55,341 bases of DNA from Chryseobacterium gambrini (GTDB taxonomy: Bacteria; Bacteroidota; Bacteroidia; Flavobacteriales; Weeksellaceae), in contig NZ_FTOV01000021.1 in NCBI RefSeq assembly GCF_900156825.1, positions 1 through 55,341 on the forward strand. The letters run 5' to 3'. Shown piece by piece: positions 42,176 to 49,943 of this stretch. The first letter of the stretch is position 1, and each line of letters starts with the position of its first letter. The position numbers and the translations under genes were made by a program. The notes beneath the pieces are model-generated. The model worked only from the letters and a program-made list of their open reading frames with translations, made no database searches and had not been told where the DNA came from.

Positions 42176-42183
42176 TACATTTG
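42176..42183 (+). promoter_or_regulatory. Bacteroidota -7 promoter box (TACATTTG)
   Basis: TACATTTG is a perfect TAnnTTTG, 35 nt upstream of the ATG at 42219. Confidence 0.65.
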
Positions 42184-42218
42184 GCAGATATTTTGTCTTA
42201 TTCTGGAAAATCACCATT

Positions 42219-42428
42219 ATGAATCACAAAATAAAAATTGCACTGGCATTAATTACCGGCGGGACTTTGGTTTATCTTAGCCGAAAGATGAAAAACTCAA
42301 AGAATAAACCTGAAATTTTCACAGGAGAAGACGGCAAAGTCTATCAGAAGGATGAAACTTATTTAACCACAGATGGTAAAATGTACAAAAACGGAAAAGA
42401 AGTCCATTTCAAAACCCCTGAAATTTAG
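42219..42428 (+). CDS. Small membrane-anchored protein (69 aa)
   Basis: A 69-residue protein with one N-terminal membrane segment (KIALALITGGTLVYL) and a charged, repeat-like extracytoplasmic part (GEDGKVYQKDETYLTTDGKMYKNGKEV). The open frame extends to an upstream ATG at 42129, but the perfect -7 box at 42176-42183 makes the ATG at 42219 the likely start. It lies apart from its neighbours. I do not recognise a family. Confidence 0.55.
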   Translation: MNHKIKIALALITGGTLVYLSRKMKNSKNKPEIFTGEDGKVYQKDETYLTTDGKMYKNGKEVHFKTPEI

Positions 42429-42542
42429 AAAAACCTGTAAACCGGAATTTTCAGAATGATAGAATTCAGAAAAATTATGAAGCTCATCCCCAAAATGTCG
42501 GCAATCATCATAAAGGAACGAGACATCATTAACTCAATAAAA

Positions 42543-42571
42543 AAAGTCAATGCAATTACTGCATTGACTTT
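42543..42571. terminator. Bidirectional terminator
   Basis: AAAGTCAATGCA and TGCATTGACTTT (42543-42554, 42560-42571) form a perfect 12-bp stem with a 5-nt loop and A/T flanks, between two converging genes. Confidence 0.85.
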
Positions 42572-42596
42572 CTTATATATTTGATTGATTTATATC

Positions 42597-43121
42597 TTAT
42601 TTCATTGGAGGATAATTCTTCATGATTTCCGCCATGATCTCAGGAATTTGCTTTTGTTTCGCCTTAGGTCTGTCAACAGAAATTCCGCTTCCGATTCCCT
42701 GCCAAACCAGTTTATTAGTTTTAGCATCTACCAGATCCACAATAATTGCTCCTTCATTATAATTGCTCGTCCATGTTCTGTTCATGCCGATTCCCCACCC
42801 GAAAGGTCCGCCCCAACCCCATGCTCCGTAAGGTGAAGTCGTGGTAACGTCCGTTACTTTTTTATGGTTGGCTTTTACATTTACAATCAGATCAGGATTT
42901 TCTCCGGATTGAAGACCTTTGCTTTGAAGCTGTCTCGACAGTTCATTCAAAACTCTGTCTTTATCAATATCATTCAGTTTTAAATCATCAATTCTTAATT
43001 TATAAGTTTTGTATGAATTAAAATTTGCCGTGTCCGCATAGTCAGAACGTACGTTGAAAGGACTGCAAGACGTTAAACCCAAAGTAGCCGAAGCTAACAG
43101 TAAGAAGATATATCGCTTCAT
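42597..43121 (-). CDS. DUF4136-type lipoprotein
   Basis: A 174-residue lipoprotein: signal peptide ending at Cys19 (LGLTSCSPF). The body matches DUF4136 with NFNSYKTYKL, ELSRQLQSKGLQSGENPDLIVNVKA and GAIIVDLVDAKTNKLVWQGIGSG near the end. A Gly/Trp-rich stretch (YGAWGWGGPFGWGIG) is also typical. The ATG at 43121 is chosen because the upstream extension reads through the neighbouring gene. The family is found at the inner face of the outer membrane but has no known function. The DUF5522 gene ends 1 bp upstream, so the two are co-transcribed. Confidence 0.85.
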   Translation of the reverse strand: MKRYIFLLLASATLGLTSCSPFNVRSDYADTANFNSYKTYKLRIDDLKLNDIDKDRVLNELSRQLQSKGLQSGENPDLIVNVKANHKKVTDVTTTSPYGAWGWGGPFGWGIGMNRTWTSNYNEGAIIVDLVDAKTNKLVWQGIGSGISVDRPKAKQKQIPEIMAEIMKNYPPMK

Positions 43122-43122
43122 T

Positions 43123-43305
43123 TTATTTATTTTTTTTATCGTTTTTAATAAATGTATCGGTCTTTTTATCGTATCCGTAAGGACAATGTCTACAGCCACT
43201 TTTACAGCAATGTCCTCTCTTCAGATGAAACTTTTCCGTAAAAACCTTATACCCCTGCTCGTTGTAGTAAAAGTCTTCACCTTCTTTGATGTCAAAAAGT
43301 GCCAT
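43123..43305 (-). CDS. DUF5522-type Cys-rich small protein (60 aa)
   Basis: A 60-residue cytosolic protein. GHCCKSGCRHCPYGY at residues 31-45 carries four Cys spaced like a zinc ribbon or metal site, and EGEDFYYNEQGYKVFTEKFHLKR precedes it. This is the DUF5522 signature, common in Bacteroidota. It lies 1 bp ahead of the DUF4136 lipoprotein gene. The product may bind metal; no role is established. Confidence 0.85.
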   Translation of the reverse strand: MALFDIKEGEDFYYNEQGYKVFTEKFHLKRGHCCKSGCRHCPYGYDKKTDTFIKNDKKNK

Positions 43306-43332
43306 AGGTTAAATCTCTAAGTCAAAAAACTT

Positions 43333-43340
43333 TATATTTG
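43333..43340 (+). promoter_or_regulatory. Bacteroidota -7 promoter box (TATATTTG), nearly at the start codon
   Basis: TATATTTG ends 6 nt before the ATG at 43346, so transcription would begin at or next to the start codon. Confidence 0.55.
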
Positions 43341-43345
43341 TTAGT

Positions 43346-43672
43346 ATGATAATTATATGCCAAAAGCCTTTAAAAAAATTAAAAATCAACGGCATCGCTC
43401 TGTTCCCTTTTATCTTCATTAGGAATCCCGAAGATAAGAAAAATAAAATATTGATTAATCATGAAAAAATACATTTAAGACAACAGTTGGAAATGCTCAT
43501 CATTTTCTTCTATATTTTTTATGTAATCGAATATTACTACTGGTTTTTTAAACTGAAGAACAGTTATCAGGCTTATAAAAGAATTTCTTTTGAAAGAGAA
43601 GCTTATTCCAACGAACATAATTTAAATTATCTAAGGAAAAGAAAATTCTGGAGTTTCAGAAAATACCTTTAA
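43346..43672 (+). CDS. Membrane-associated protein with an HEKIH motif (108 aa)
   Basis: A 108-residue basic protein. ILINHEKIHLRQQ (residues 36-48) contains HExxH, the zinc-site pattern of metallopeptidases, followed by a hydrophobic helix (LIIFFYIFYVIEYYYWFF) and a basic tail with FEREAYSNEHN, where Glu could be the third ligand. It resembles short uncharacterised flavobacterial proteins. Whether it is an active peptidase is unknown. Its -7 box lies so close that a leaderless mRNA is likely. It is on the opposite strand to the DUF5522 gene, 40 bp away. Confidence 0.6.
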   Translation: MIIICQKPLKKLKINGIALFPFIFIRNPEDKKNKILINHEKIHLRQQLEMLIIFFYIFYVIEYYYWFFKLKNSYQAYKRISFEREAYSNEHNLNYLRKRKFWSFRKYL

Positions 43673-43738
43673 AATTAGAAAATAGTTAGTCGATAATGGT
43701 TATCAGAGATTAGATTTTCAATAACATGTCACAAAATT

Positions 43739-43790
43739 CCCCTCCTCTGGAGGGGTGGCGAAAATTCGAAAGAATTTTTGACGGGGTGGT
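43739..43790. repeat. Hairpin repeat of the CCCCTCC...GGAGGGG type
   Basis: CCCCTCC (43739-43745) and GGAGGGG (43749-43755) form a hairpin with a 3-nt loop; AAAATTC and GAATTTT (43761-43777) form a second; then ACGGGGTGGT. Similar text is familiar from intergenic regions of many Bacteroidota, which suggests a dispersed element, not a gene. Confidence 0.55.
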
Positions 43791-43877
43791 CAAATATGTA
43801 AAAATAAAATTAACCCATCCTTACCTTCAATGATAAACCTCACCTTTTCAAACCAAAATTAAACATCTAAAAAACAC

Positions 43878-43885
43878 TATTTTTG
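43878..43885 (+). promoter_or_regulatory. Bacteroidota -7 promoter box (TATTTTTG)
   Basis: TATTTTTG is a perfect TAnnTTTG, 19 nt upstream of the ATG at 43905. Confidence 0.65.
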
Positions 43886-43904
43886 TAAAAAAGATTCAGC
43901 CTAA

Positions 43905-44813
43905 ATGGTATTAAATATTCCATCCGAAAAAATCCCGATTCAGGAAATTCCTCTTGGTAAAAAAGTGAGACTTTTCATGAAAAGGGAAGATTTAATTCAT
44001 CCTCAGATTTCAGGAAATAAATACTGGAAGCTTTTTTTCAATATTAATAATTATCTCTCCGGAAATCCGGAAAAACCCTACATCATTACTTTTGGAGGTG
44101 CATTTTCAAACCATATTTCTGCCGTTTCAGCGGTTGGGAATTTAGTAGATATTCCGACTTTAGGGATTATAAGAGGAGAGGAGCTGAAAGACAAATGGCG
44201 CGACAATCCGACTTTACTTTTTGCCAGAAGAAACGGAATGAATCTGAAGTTTGTAACGAGGGAAGAATATCGTCACAAAGAAAAACTGACTGAATTTTTA
44301 CAAAAAGAATTCCCGGAAGCGCTCATCGTACCGGAAGGAGGAACCAATGAAGCCGCTGTAGAAGGCGTAAAAATGATGCTGAATGACGATACAAAAGATT
44401 TTGATTATCTTTGCACCGCAGTCGGAACAGGAGGAACGGTTGCCGGAATTTTAAAATTCAGTGAAGAAAATCAGAAAGTTATAGGTTTTAAAGCGGTTGA
44501 CGATGATTCACTGGAAAATAAAATCGTTGAACTAACTTCTAAGAAAAATTTTGATCTAATAGATTCAGGTTTTGGAGGTTATGGCAAAATAAAGGACGAA
44601 AATGTCCGTTTTATTAATGATTTTAAAGAGAAATACGGAATTCCGCTGGAGCCGGTCTATACAGGAAAGATGATACAGAAAATTTTCGAATTGATAGATG
44701 AAGATTATTTTCCTGAGAACAGCAAAATTTTGTGCTTCCACACCGGCGGTTTGCAGGGGATTGAAGGAGCCAATTTGCTTTTAGAAAAACAGAACAGAAA
44801 TTTAATTATATAA
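43905..44813 (+). CDS. PLP-dependent deaminase (ACC deaminase / D-cysteine desulfhydrase family)
   Basis: A 302-residue fold-type II PLP enzyme. The cofactor Lys is in SGNKYWKL near residue 39, FGGAFSNHISAVSAVG is the next motif, and TAVGTGGTVAGIL near residue 170 binds the phosphate. The family includes 1-aminocyclopropane-1-carboxylate deaminase and D-cysteine desulfhydrase, and shorter Bacteroidota members usually cannot be assigned to either by sequence alone. A LysM glucosaminidase gene follows by 15 bp and may share its transcript. Confidence 0.85.
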   Translation: MVLNIPSEKIPIQEIPLGKKVRLFMKREDLIHPQISGNKYWKLFFNINNYLSGNPEKPYIITFGGAFSNHISAVSAVGNLVDIPTLGIIRGEELKDKWRDNPTLLFARRNGMNLKFVTREEYRHKEKLTEFLQKEFPEALIVPEGGTNEAAVEGVKMMLNDDTKDFDYLCTAVGTGGTVAGILKFSEENQKVIGFKAVDDDSLENKIVELTSKKNFDLIDSGFGGYGKIKDENVRFINDFKEKYGIPLEPVYTGKMIQKIFELIDEDYFPENSKILCFHTGGLQGIEGANLLLEKQNRNLII

Positions 44814-44828
44814 TTTAAATTGAAAAAC

Positions 44829-45887
44829 ATGAAAAGACTTTTCACCATCGTAAGCCTTTTAGTTTTATCAAAATTCTCAGCTCAGACCTGGGCAACCGAA
44901 GATCAGTACATCCAGAAATTTGCAAAATATGCAGTGGAAGAAATGGAAAAATATAAAATTCCCGCTTCTATCACGCTTGCACAGGGACTTTTGGAAACAG
45001 GAGGCGGACAAAGCCGATTGGCTCTGGAAGGGAAAAACCATTTCGGGATTAAATGTAAGGAAGACTGGACCGGAAAAACAATGAAGCATACCGATGATGC
45101 TCCGAATGAATGCTTCCGGGTTTACGACGATCCGAGACAGTCGTATGAAGATCATTCCATCTTTTTATCGACTAGGAAGTATTACGCCAATCTTTTCAAT
45201 TTAGATATGAAAGATTATAAAGCGTGGGCAACAGGTCTTAAAAAAGCAGGTTATGCAACAAATCCCCGCTACGCTTCCATATTAATCGGGAAAATTGAAA
45301 GGTATAAATTGTACGAATTCGACAATACCAACTCAAAAGAGGCTTTATACGCCGTTCTGAAACTGTATCCGGATCTGAAAGACGACAGAACTTTCATGGC
45401 TCAGCTGGAACCGGAAAAATATACCAGAAAAGTAAAAGAACCTGTAACCGTTGAGGTTCCTTACAAACAGACTTCTTACGCTCAGCAACAGAAAAGAGTG
45501 GAAAGAATTAAAACAAAAGCGGAAATTCTCAATACCATTCTAATAAAAAGTCATCCGAATGACGGATTAAAATACATCATCATTCCTGAAGATACCAACG
45601 TAGAATTCATTGCCAAAAAATTCAAGATCAGTGAAAGCAAACTCATGAAATGGAATGAACTCGAAAGTGATGTTCTGAAGAAAAATGAAATTGTTTTCCT
45701 TGAATCTAAAAATTCTGACGGAGTTACTGCAACCTACAAAGCCGAAGCAGGCGAAGATATGCATGATATCGCCCAGAAATTCGGAATTAAATTAAATAAA
45801 TTATACGCCAAAAACAGAATGGATGAAGGGCAGAAACCTTCTGCCGGACAAGTAATTTATTTGATTGATAAAAAACCCAGAAACTAA
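44829..45887 (+). CDS. Secreted glucosaminidase with LysM domains
   Basis: A 352-residue cell-wall hydrolase. A signal peptide (MKRLFTIVSLLVLSKFSAQ) precedes a mannosyl-glycoprotein endo-N-acetylglucosaminidase-type domain (residues about 25-165; ASITLAQGLLETGGGQSRLA contains the catalytic Glu, and NHFGIKCK follows). Two LysM-like repeats bind peptidoglycan at the C-terminus (YIIIPEDTNVEFIAKKFKISESKLMKWN and TYKAEAGEDMHDIAQKFGIKLNKLYAKN). It probably remodels peptidoglycan. The ATG at 44829 is favoured over the TTG at 44820. Confidence 0.9.
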   Translation: MKRLFTIVSLLVLSKFSAQTWATEDQYIQKFAKYAVEEMEKYKIPASITLAQGLLETGGGQSRLALEGKNHFGIKCKEDWTGKTMKHTDDAPNECFRVYDDPRQSYEDHSIFLSTRKYYANLFNLDMKDYKAWATGLKKAGYATNPRYASILIGKIERYKLYEFDNTNSKEALYAVLKLYPDLKDDRTFMAQLEPEKYTRKVKEPVTVEVPYKQTSYAQQQKRVERIKTKAEILNTILIKSHPNDGLKYIIIPEDTNVEFIAKKFKISESKLMKWNELESDVLKKNEIVFLESKNSDGVTATYKAEAGEDMHDIAQKFGIKLNKLYAKNRMDEGQKPSAGQVIYLIDKKPRN

Positions 45888-45960
45888 AATTTGTTGATGG
45901 TTGATTGTTGTTGGTTGATTGTTAAACCGACAGCTATCAACTGTCAGCCAACAACTACAT
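45888..45960. repeat. Hairpin-rich intergenic sequence before hemL
   Basis: A GTTGATGG/TTGTTGGTTGATTG-rich stretch followed by CAGCTATCAACTGTCAG and CCAACAAC can fold back on itself. Similar TGTTGGTTGATTGTT text is common in Chryseobacterium intergenic DNA. It includes no gene and excludes the upstream in-frame start at 45919. Confidence 0.45.
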
Positions 45961-47244
45961 ATGAAATACCAAAGAAGTTCAGCTTTATTCGAAGAAGCTT
46001 ACAAATACATTCCGGGAGGTGTAAATTCTCCGGTAAGAGCATTCAAATCTGTAGGAGGAGTGCCTGTTTTTATGAAATCTGCAAAAGGAGCCTATCTTAC
46101 GGATGCGGATGACAACACGTACATCGATTACATCAATTCGTGGGGACCTGCCATTTTAGGACATACGCATCCCGAAGTTTTGGAAGAACTGAAAATTCAG
46201 GCTGAAAAAGGATTCTCTTTCGGAGCACCCACAGAACTGGAAACAGAAATCGCAAAATTCATTACAGAAAACGTTCCGAATGTGGATCAGATCAGAATGG
46301 TTTCTTCGGGTACGGAAGCCTGTATGAGCGCGATCAGATTGGCGAGAGGTTTTACAGGAAGAGATAAGTTTATAAAATTTGAAGGCTGCTATCACGGTCA
46401 TTCAGATTCATTTCTGATAAAAGCGGGTAGTGGTGCGGCAACTTTCGGAAATCCGAATTCTCCGGGCGTAACGGCTGGAACGGCAAAAGATACTTTACTG
46501 GCAAGATACAATGATTTTGAGCAGGTTGAAGATCTTTTCAGACATAATCAAGGCGAAATTGCAGCGGTCATTATTGAGCCGGTTGCCGGAAATATGGGTT
46601 GTGTTTTGCCGGAAAATGAATTTCTTCAGAAATTAAGAGCAATCTGCGACGAAAACGGAACTTTATTAATTTTTGATGAGGTGATGACAGGTTTCAGATT
46701 AGCTTTTGGAGGAGCTCAGGAACTGTACAATGTAAAAGCAGATTTGGTAACATACGGAAAAGTGATCGGAGGCGGACTTCCGGTAGGTGCTTTTGCAGGA
46801 AGAAACGAAATTATGGATCATTTGGCTCCAAAAGGAGGTGTTTATCAGGCAGGAACATTAAGCGGAAATCCTTTAGCCATGAGAGCCGGACTGAAAACTT
46901 TACAGTTGATTAAAAATGATCCGGAATTCTTCAACAGACTGGCAAAAACAACAGAAACCTTAGATTTTGAAATCGGTAAAATTTTAAACGAAAAAGGAAT
47001 TGCCCACAAAATCAACAGAAAAGGATCTATGATGTCTGTATTCTTCCATATTAACAGGGTTTCTAATTTTGATGAAGCTCAGGAAGCCAATCATGCATTG
47101 TTCAATAATTTCTTCCATCAGATGCTGCAAAACGGAGTTTACCTTCCACCGAGTGGTTATGAAACGTATTTCATCAGTGATGCGATTAAAGACAAAGAAA
47201 TTGATATGACGCTGGAAGCAGTAAGAAAATTTGAATATTCTTAG
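45961..47244 (+). CDS. hemL: Glutamate-1-semialdehyde 2,1-aminomutase
   Basis: A 427-residue fold-type I PLP enzyme making 5-aminolevulinate in tetrapyrrole synthesis. MKYQRSSALFEEAYKYIPGGVNSPVRAF is the classic N-terminus (the substrate-binding loop), GTEACMSAIRLARGFTGR near residue 120 binds the phosphate, FDEVMTGFRL carries the Asp that holds the pyridine nitrogen, and the cofactor Lys is in TYGKVIGGGLPVG. I start at the ATG at 45961; the open frame reaches an ATG 42 bp upstream inside a hairpin-rich repeat. It lies between a glucosaminidase gene and a terminator. Confidence 0.95.
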   Translation: MKYQRSSALFEEAYKYIPGGVNSPVRAFKSVGGVPVFMKSAKGAYLTDADDNTYIDYINSWGPAILGHTHPEVLEELKIQAEKGFSFGAPTELETEIAKFITENVPNVDQIRMVSSGTEACMSAIRLARGFTGRDKFIKFEGCYHGHSDSFLIKAGSGAATFGNPNSPGVTAGTAKDTLLARYNDFEQVEDLFRHNQGEIAAVIIEPVAGNMGCVLPENEFLQKLRAICDENGTLLIFDEVMTGFRLAFGGAQELYNVKADLVTYGKVIGGGLPVGAFAGRNEIMDHLAPKGGVYQAGTLSGNPLAMRAGLKTLQLIKNDPEFFNRLAKTTETLDFEIGKILNEKGIAHKINRKGSMMSVFFHINRVSNFDEAQEANHALFNNFFHQMLQNGVYLPPSGYETYFISDAIKDKEIDMTLEAVRKFEYS

Positions 47245-47291
47245 TTGAAAAAATATTAAAGGATAGATGATTTTCAATCCTTTGTTGAAAC

Positions 47292-47324
47292 AGAATCGGC
47301 TTCAGATTTATCTGAAGCCGATTG
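47292..47324. terminator. Bidirectional terminator after hemL
   Basis: AATCGGCTTCAGA and TCTGAAGCCGATT (47294-47306, 47311-47323) form a perfect 13-bp stem with a TTTA loop, between converging hemL and the beta-helix lipoprotein gene. Confidence 0.88.
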
Positions 47325-47344
47325 TTTATTTTATACAATTAATT

Positions 47345-48508
47345 TTACTGTAAAGAAGACCAACCGATTGCCCAAGCCGGATTTCCAAGCTTATTTCCTG
47401 CCCCAATTGCATCCGCTTTTTCGTTGTAGGTATTGCTTAAGAGTGTTACACTGGAACCTGAAGTTGAGGTAGCAGTTACTTTATTCGTAACATTTGTATC
47501 GAAAAAAGCATCTTTAATTTTACTTTGTCCGTTAATATAGGTCACAGTCGGATCACTTTCAATAGAAAATCCGTTGGTCCAGTTAGAAACCACTACATTT
47601 TCAAAACTAGCATATGTTCCGGAATACAATCTGATGGCTTTGGATTCTCCCGAAGTTCCGCCCAAAAGCGTTACATTTTTAACAGTAGGGCTGGAAACTG
47701 GAGTTGCAGCAGGATTCGAAGCATTGTTAAGTCCTTTTATTGCGGCATTTCCGGAACCGTTTGTTTTTCTTTTAGTGAAAATATTGGTAGCCGTTCCGAT
47801 CCATCCGTCTGTCCATACAAAAGCATCATCTTCGTTTCCGATGGAGACGATGTTGGAAAGATTTACCGTTCCTCCATACATCTGGATTCCGTCTTCTGCG
47901 CTATTAATCAAAGCAATATTCTCAACTTTCGTATCACTTCCTACCCCAAAAAAAGAAAGTCCGTTGAATTTTACATTGGTTGAAAAACTCACTCCCGCGT
48001 TTTCAATTTTCACATAAGTCAGAGAACCGGAATTATCTGTTGCCGAAGTTCCTCCGTAAGCGGAATTTAAAATTTCCGAAGTGTTGGTTGTACCAGTGTT
48101 TACAGGAGCTTTTCCGCAGATAACGACACCGCCCCAACTTCCCGAAGCTTCTGTGGAAGATCTGAAGGAAACCGGCGAATTAAAGGTTCCGTTCGCGTAC
48201 AACTGTCCTCCCTGTTCCACTAAAAGGTAAGAAGATGCTCCTGCTGTGGCAACAATTCTCGTTCCTGCCGGAATAACAAGTTTTCCTCCGTTTTTTACAG
48301 TAACAGCACCATTAAGTACATATACTTTTGTGGCATCCAGTGTTACAACCTGTCCACTTGTAACTTCCCCTTTGAAATTACTTGGATCTTTTGCAATTCC
48401 TACAACCGGAATAGTCGCAACGTCCTCATCTTCTTTATTACAAGAATGAACAACAAGCGATGTACTGATAATAAAAGCTGCTAAAATATGCTGAAAGCGG
48501 TTTTTCAT
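47345..48508 (-). CDS. Beta-helix surface lipoprotein (paralogue 2)
   Basis: A 387-residue lipoprotein: lipobox with Cys23 (LVVHSCNKEDED), followed by acidic residues typical of surface lipoproteins. The mature part has right-handed beta-helix repeats (VKFNGLSFFGVGSDTKVENIALINSAEDGIQMYGGTVNLSNIVSIGNEDDAFVWTDGWIGT) with Gly/Asn/Ser-rich turns. It is paralogous to the next gene upstream, which shares the EDxxxWTxGxxGT phrase. Start at the ATG 48508 because the longer frame lacks a plausible signal peptide position. Family members sit beside TonB receptors. Function unknown; carbohydrate or other surface binding is possible. Confidence 0.75.
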   Translation of the reverse strand: MKNRFQHILAAFIISTSLVVHSCNKEDEDVATIPVVGIAKDPSNFKGEVTSGQVVTLDATKVYVLNGAVTVKNGGKLVIPAGTRIVATAGASSYLLVEQGGQLYANGTFNSPVSFRSSTEASGSWGGVVICGKAPVNTGTTNTSEILNSAYGGTSATDNSGSLTYVKIENAGVSFSTNVKFNGLSFFGVGSDTKVENIALINSAEDGIQMYGGTVNLSNIVSIGNEDDAFVWTDGWIGTATNIFTKRKTNGSGNAAIKGLNNASNPAATPVSSPTVKNVTLLGGTSGESKAIRLYSGTYASFENVVVSNWTNGFSIESDPTVTYINGQSKIKDAFFDTNVTNKVTATSTSGSSVTLLSNTYNEKADAIGAGNKLGNPAWAIGWSSLQ

Positions 48509-48636
48509 AATGTTTTTAGATTTTACTTCTTTAAACAGATTGTTAAAGATCTGTTTATTTGAAAAGACCAAATTACCATTTTTCTTCTTATTTTCCCAAT
48601 TGTATTTTAATGAATATAAAATTGTATCTATTCACG

Positions 48637-48672
48637 AAAACGGCATCGGAAAAATCTTTCCGATGCCGTTTT
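48637..48672 (-). terminator. Terminator between the two beta-helix lipoprotein genes
   Basis: AAAACGGCATCGGAAA and TTTCCGATGCCGTTTT (48637-48652, 48657-48672) form a perfect 16-bp stem with an AATC loop, ending the upstream TonB-receptor unit; readthrough to the last gene may be partial. Confidence 0.8.
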
Positions 48673-48706
48673 TTGAATTAAATATGAAGAAACTAATTAC
48701 TAACTA

Positions 48707-49918
48707 TTAATTCATAGCGTCTGTAGTATCAAAGCTAGAAAGCCCTGTCCATCCTTTAGCCCAGTCTGGTAATGCTGTACCGTTACCTGCGCCTACTGCA
48801 GAATTATTTTCTGTAAAGATCGAAGTGATGTCTACCGCAGTTCCCGCTGTATTTTTAGCTTTAGATTTTGTGGTAACATTTACAAATCTTAAGTTTTTGA
48901 TGTAAGAACCACCCTGGAACCATGTTAAAGTTCTGTCTGTTTCAAAATCAAGACCTGTTGTAAAGTTGGCTAAAACGATGTTGTCAAACTGACCGTTAGA
49001 ACCAGCTCTTACTTTCATTCCTTGCGATTCTGATCCTGCAGTGTTTCCTAAGAAAGTAGCATTGTTGATCACCGGATTAGAAGCTCCGTTTCCGAAAGTT
49101 GTATTAGGGTTTGTATCCTGAGTATCGGCTTCAATTCCTCTGTTTCCTGGCTCAGCAGCAGTCTGGTAAGCCTTCATTCTTGCAGCATACAGATAATTTA
49201 CCGTTCCTCTGTATCCTTCCGTCCAGTCGAAAGAATCATCTCCAACACCAGTTACCACAACGTGATCCAGATTTACGTTTCCTCCGAAGCACTCTACACC
49301 ATCATCTGCACCAGTAGTAACGTATACGTAAGAAATTGTAGTTCCGCTACCTACTCCGAAAAGAGAAAGTCCGTTGAATTCTTTTTCAGGATTGTATTTG
49401 AAACCACTGTCTTTAATTACCAGATATTTAATGATACCTGAATTATCAGCAGTATTTGTTCCACCATATGTTAAATCTCCCAATTCTGAAGTAGAAGTAC
49501 CTGAAGAAGTTCTGTTGGTAGGAGCGTTACCTAAGATAACAATTCCTCCCCAGTGTCCTTGTTTGTGCGTAGTACCTTCAAAAATTACAGGATTAGAAGA
49601 AGTTCCGTTCACGAAAATTTTACCCCCTCTGTCTACGATAAGGTAATTTGCACCTTCCGCTACCGTAATTCTTGTTCCTGCAGGAATGATAAGGCTTGCG
49701 CCGCTTTCTACCATTACCTTACCGGTGATTGTATATACTTTTGACGGGTCTAATGTTATAGTGGTTCCGGCAGCAATATTTCCTTTGAAATTGCTTGGGT
49801 CGATTGTTGAGATTGTATCTGTTGTATCATCATCAGAGTTGCTGCACGAAACGGCAACGGATGAGAATGCCACAGTTAACGAGAAGAAAAGAGCAGCTTT
49901 TAAGATTGTTTTTTTCAT
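48707..49918 (-). CDS. Beta-helix surface lipoprotein (paralogue 1)
   Basis: A 403-residue lipoprotein with lipobox Cys25 (SSVAVSCSNSDDD), acidic residues after the Cys, and repeated Gly/Asn-rich strands (EFNGLSLFGVGSGTTISYVYVTTGADDGVECFGGNVNLDHVVVTGVGDDSFDWTEGYRGT) characteristic of a right-handed parallel beta-helix. It lies 25 bp downstream of the TonB receptor gene, so it is probably its partner, and is paralogous to the gene after the terminator. I do not know a characterised member. Confidence 0.8.
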   Translation of the reverse strand: MKKTILKAALFFSLTVAFSSVAVSCSNSDDDTTDTISTIDPSNFKGNIAAGTTITLDPSKVYTITGKVMVESGASLIIPAGTRITVAEGANYLIVDRGGKIFVNGTSSNPVIFEGTTHKQGHWGGIVILGNAPTNRTSSGTSTSELGDLTYGGTNTADNSGIIKYLVIKDSGFKYNPEKEFNGLSLFGVGSGTTISYVYVTTGADDGVECFGGNVNLDHVVVTGVGDDSFDWTEGYRGTVNYLYAARMKAYQTAAEPGNRGIEADTQDTNPNTTFGNGASNPVINNATFLGNTAGSESQGMKVRAGSNGQFDNIVLANFTTGLDFETDRTLTWFQGGSYIKNLRFVNVTTKSKAKNTAGTAVDITSIFTENNSAVGAGNGTALPDWAKGWTGLSSFDTTDAMN

Positions 49919-49943
49919 AACTTTTTATAGATTTTTATTTTTA

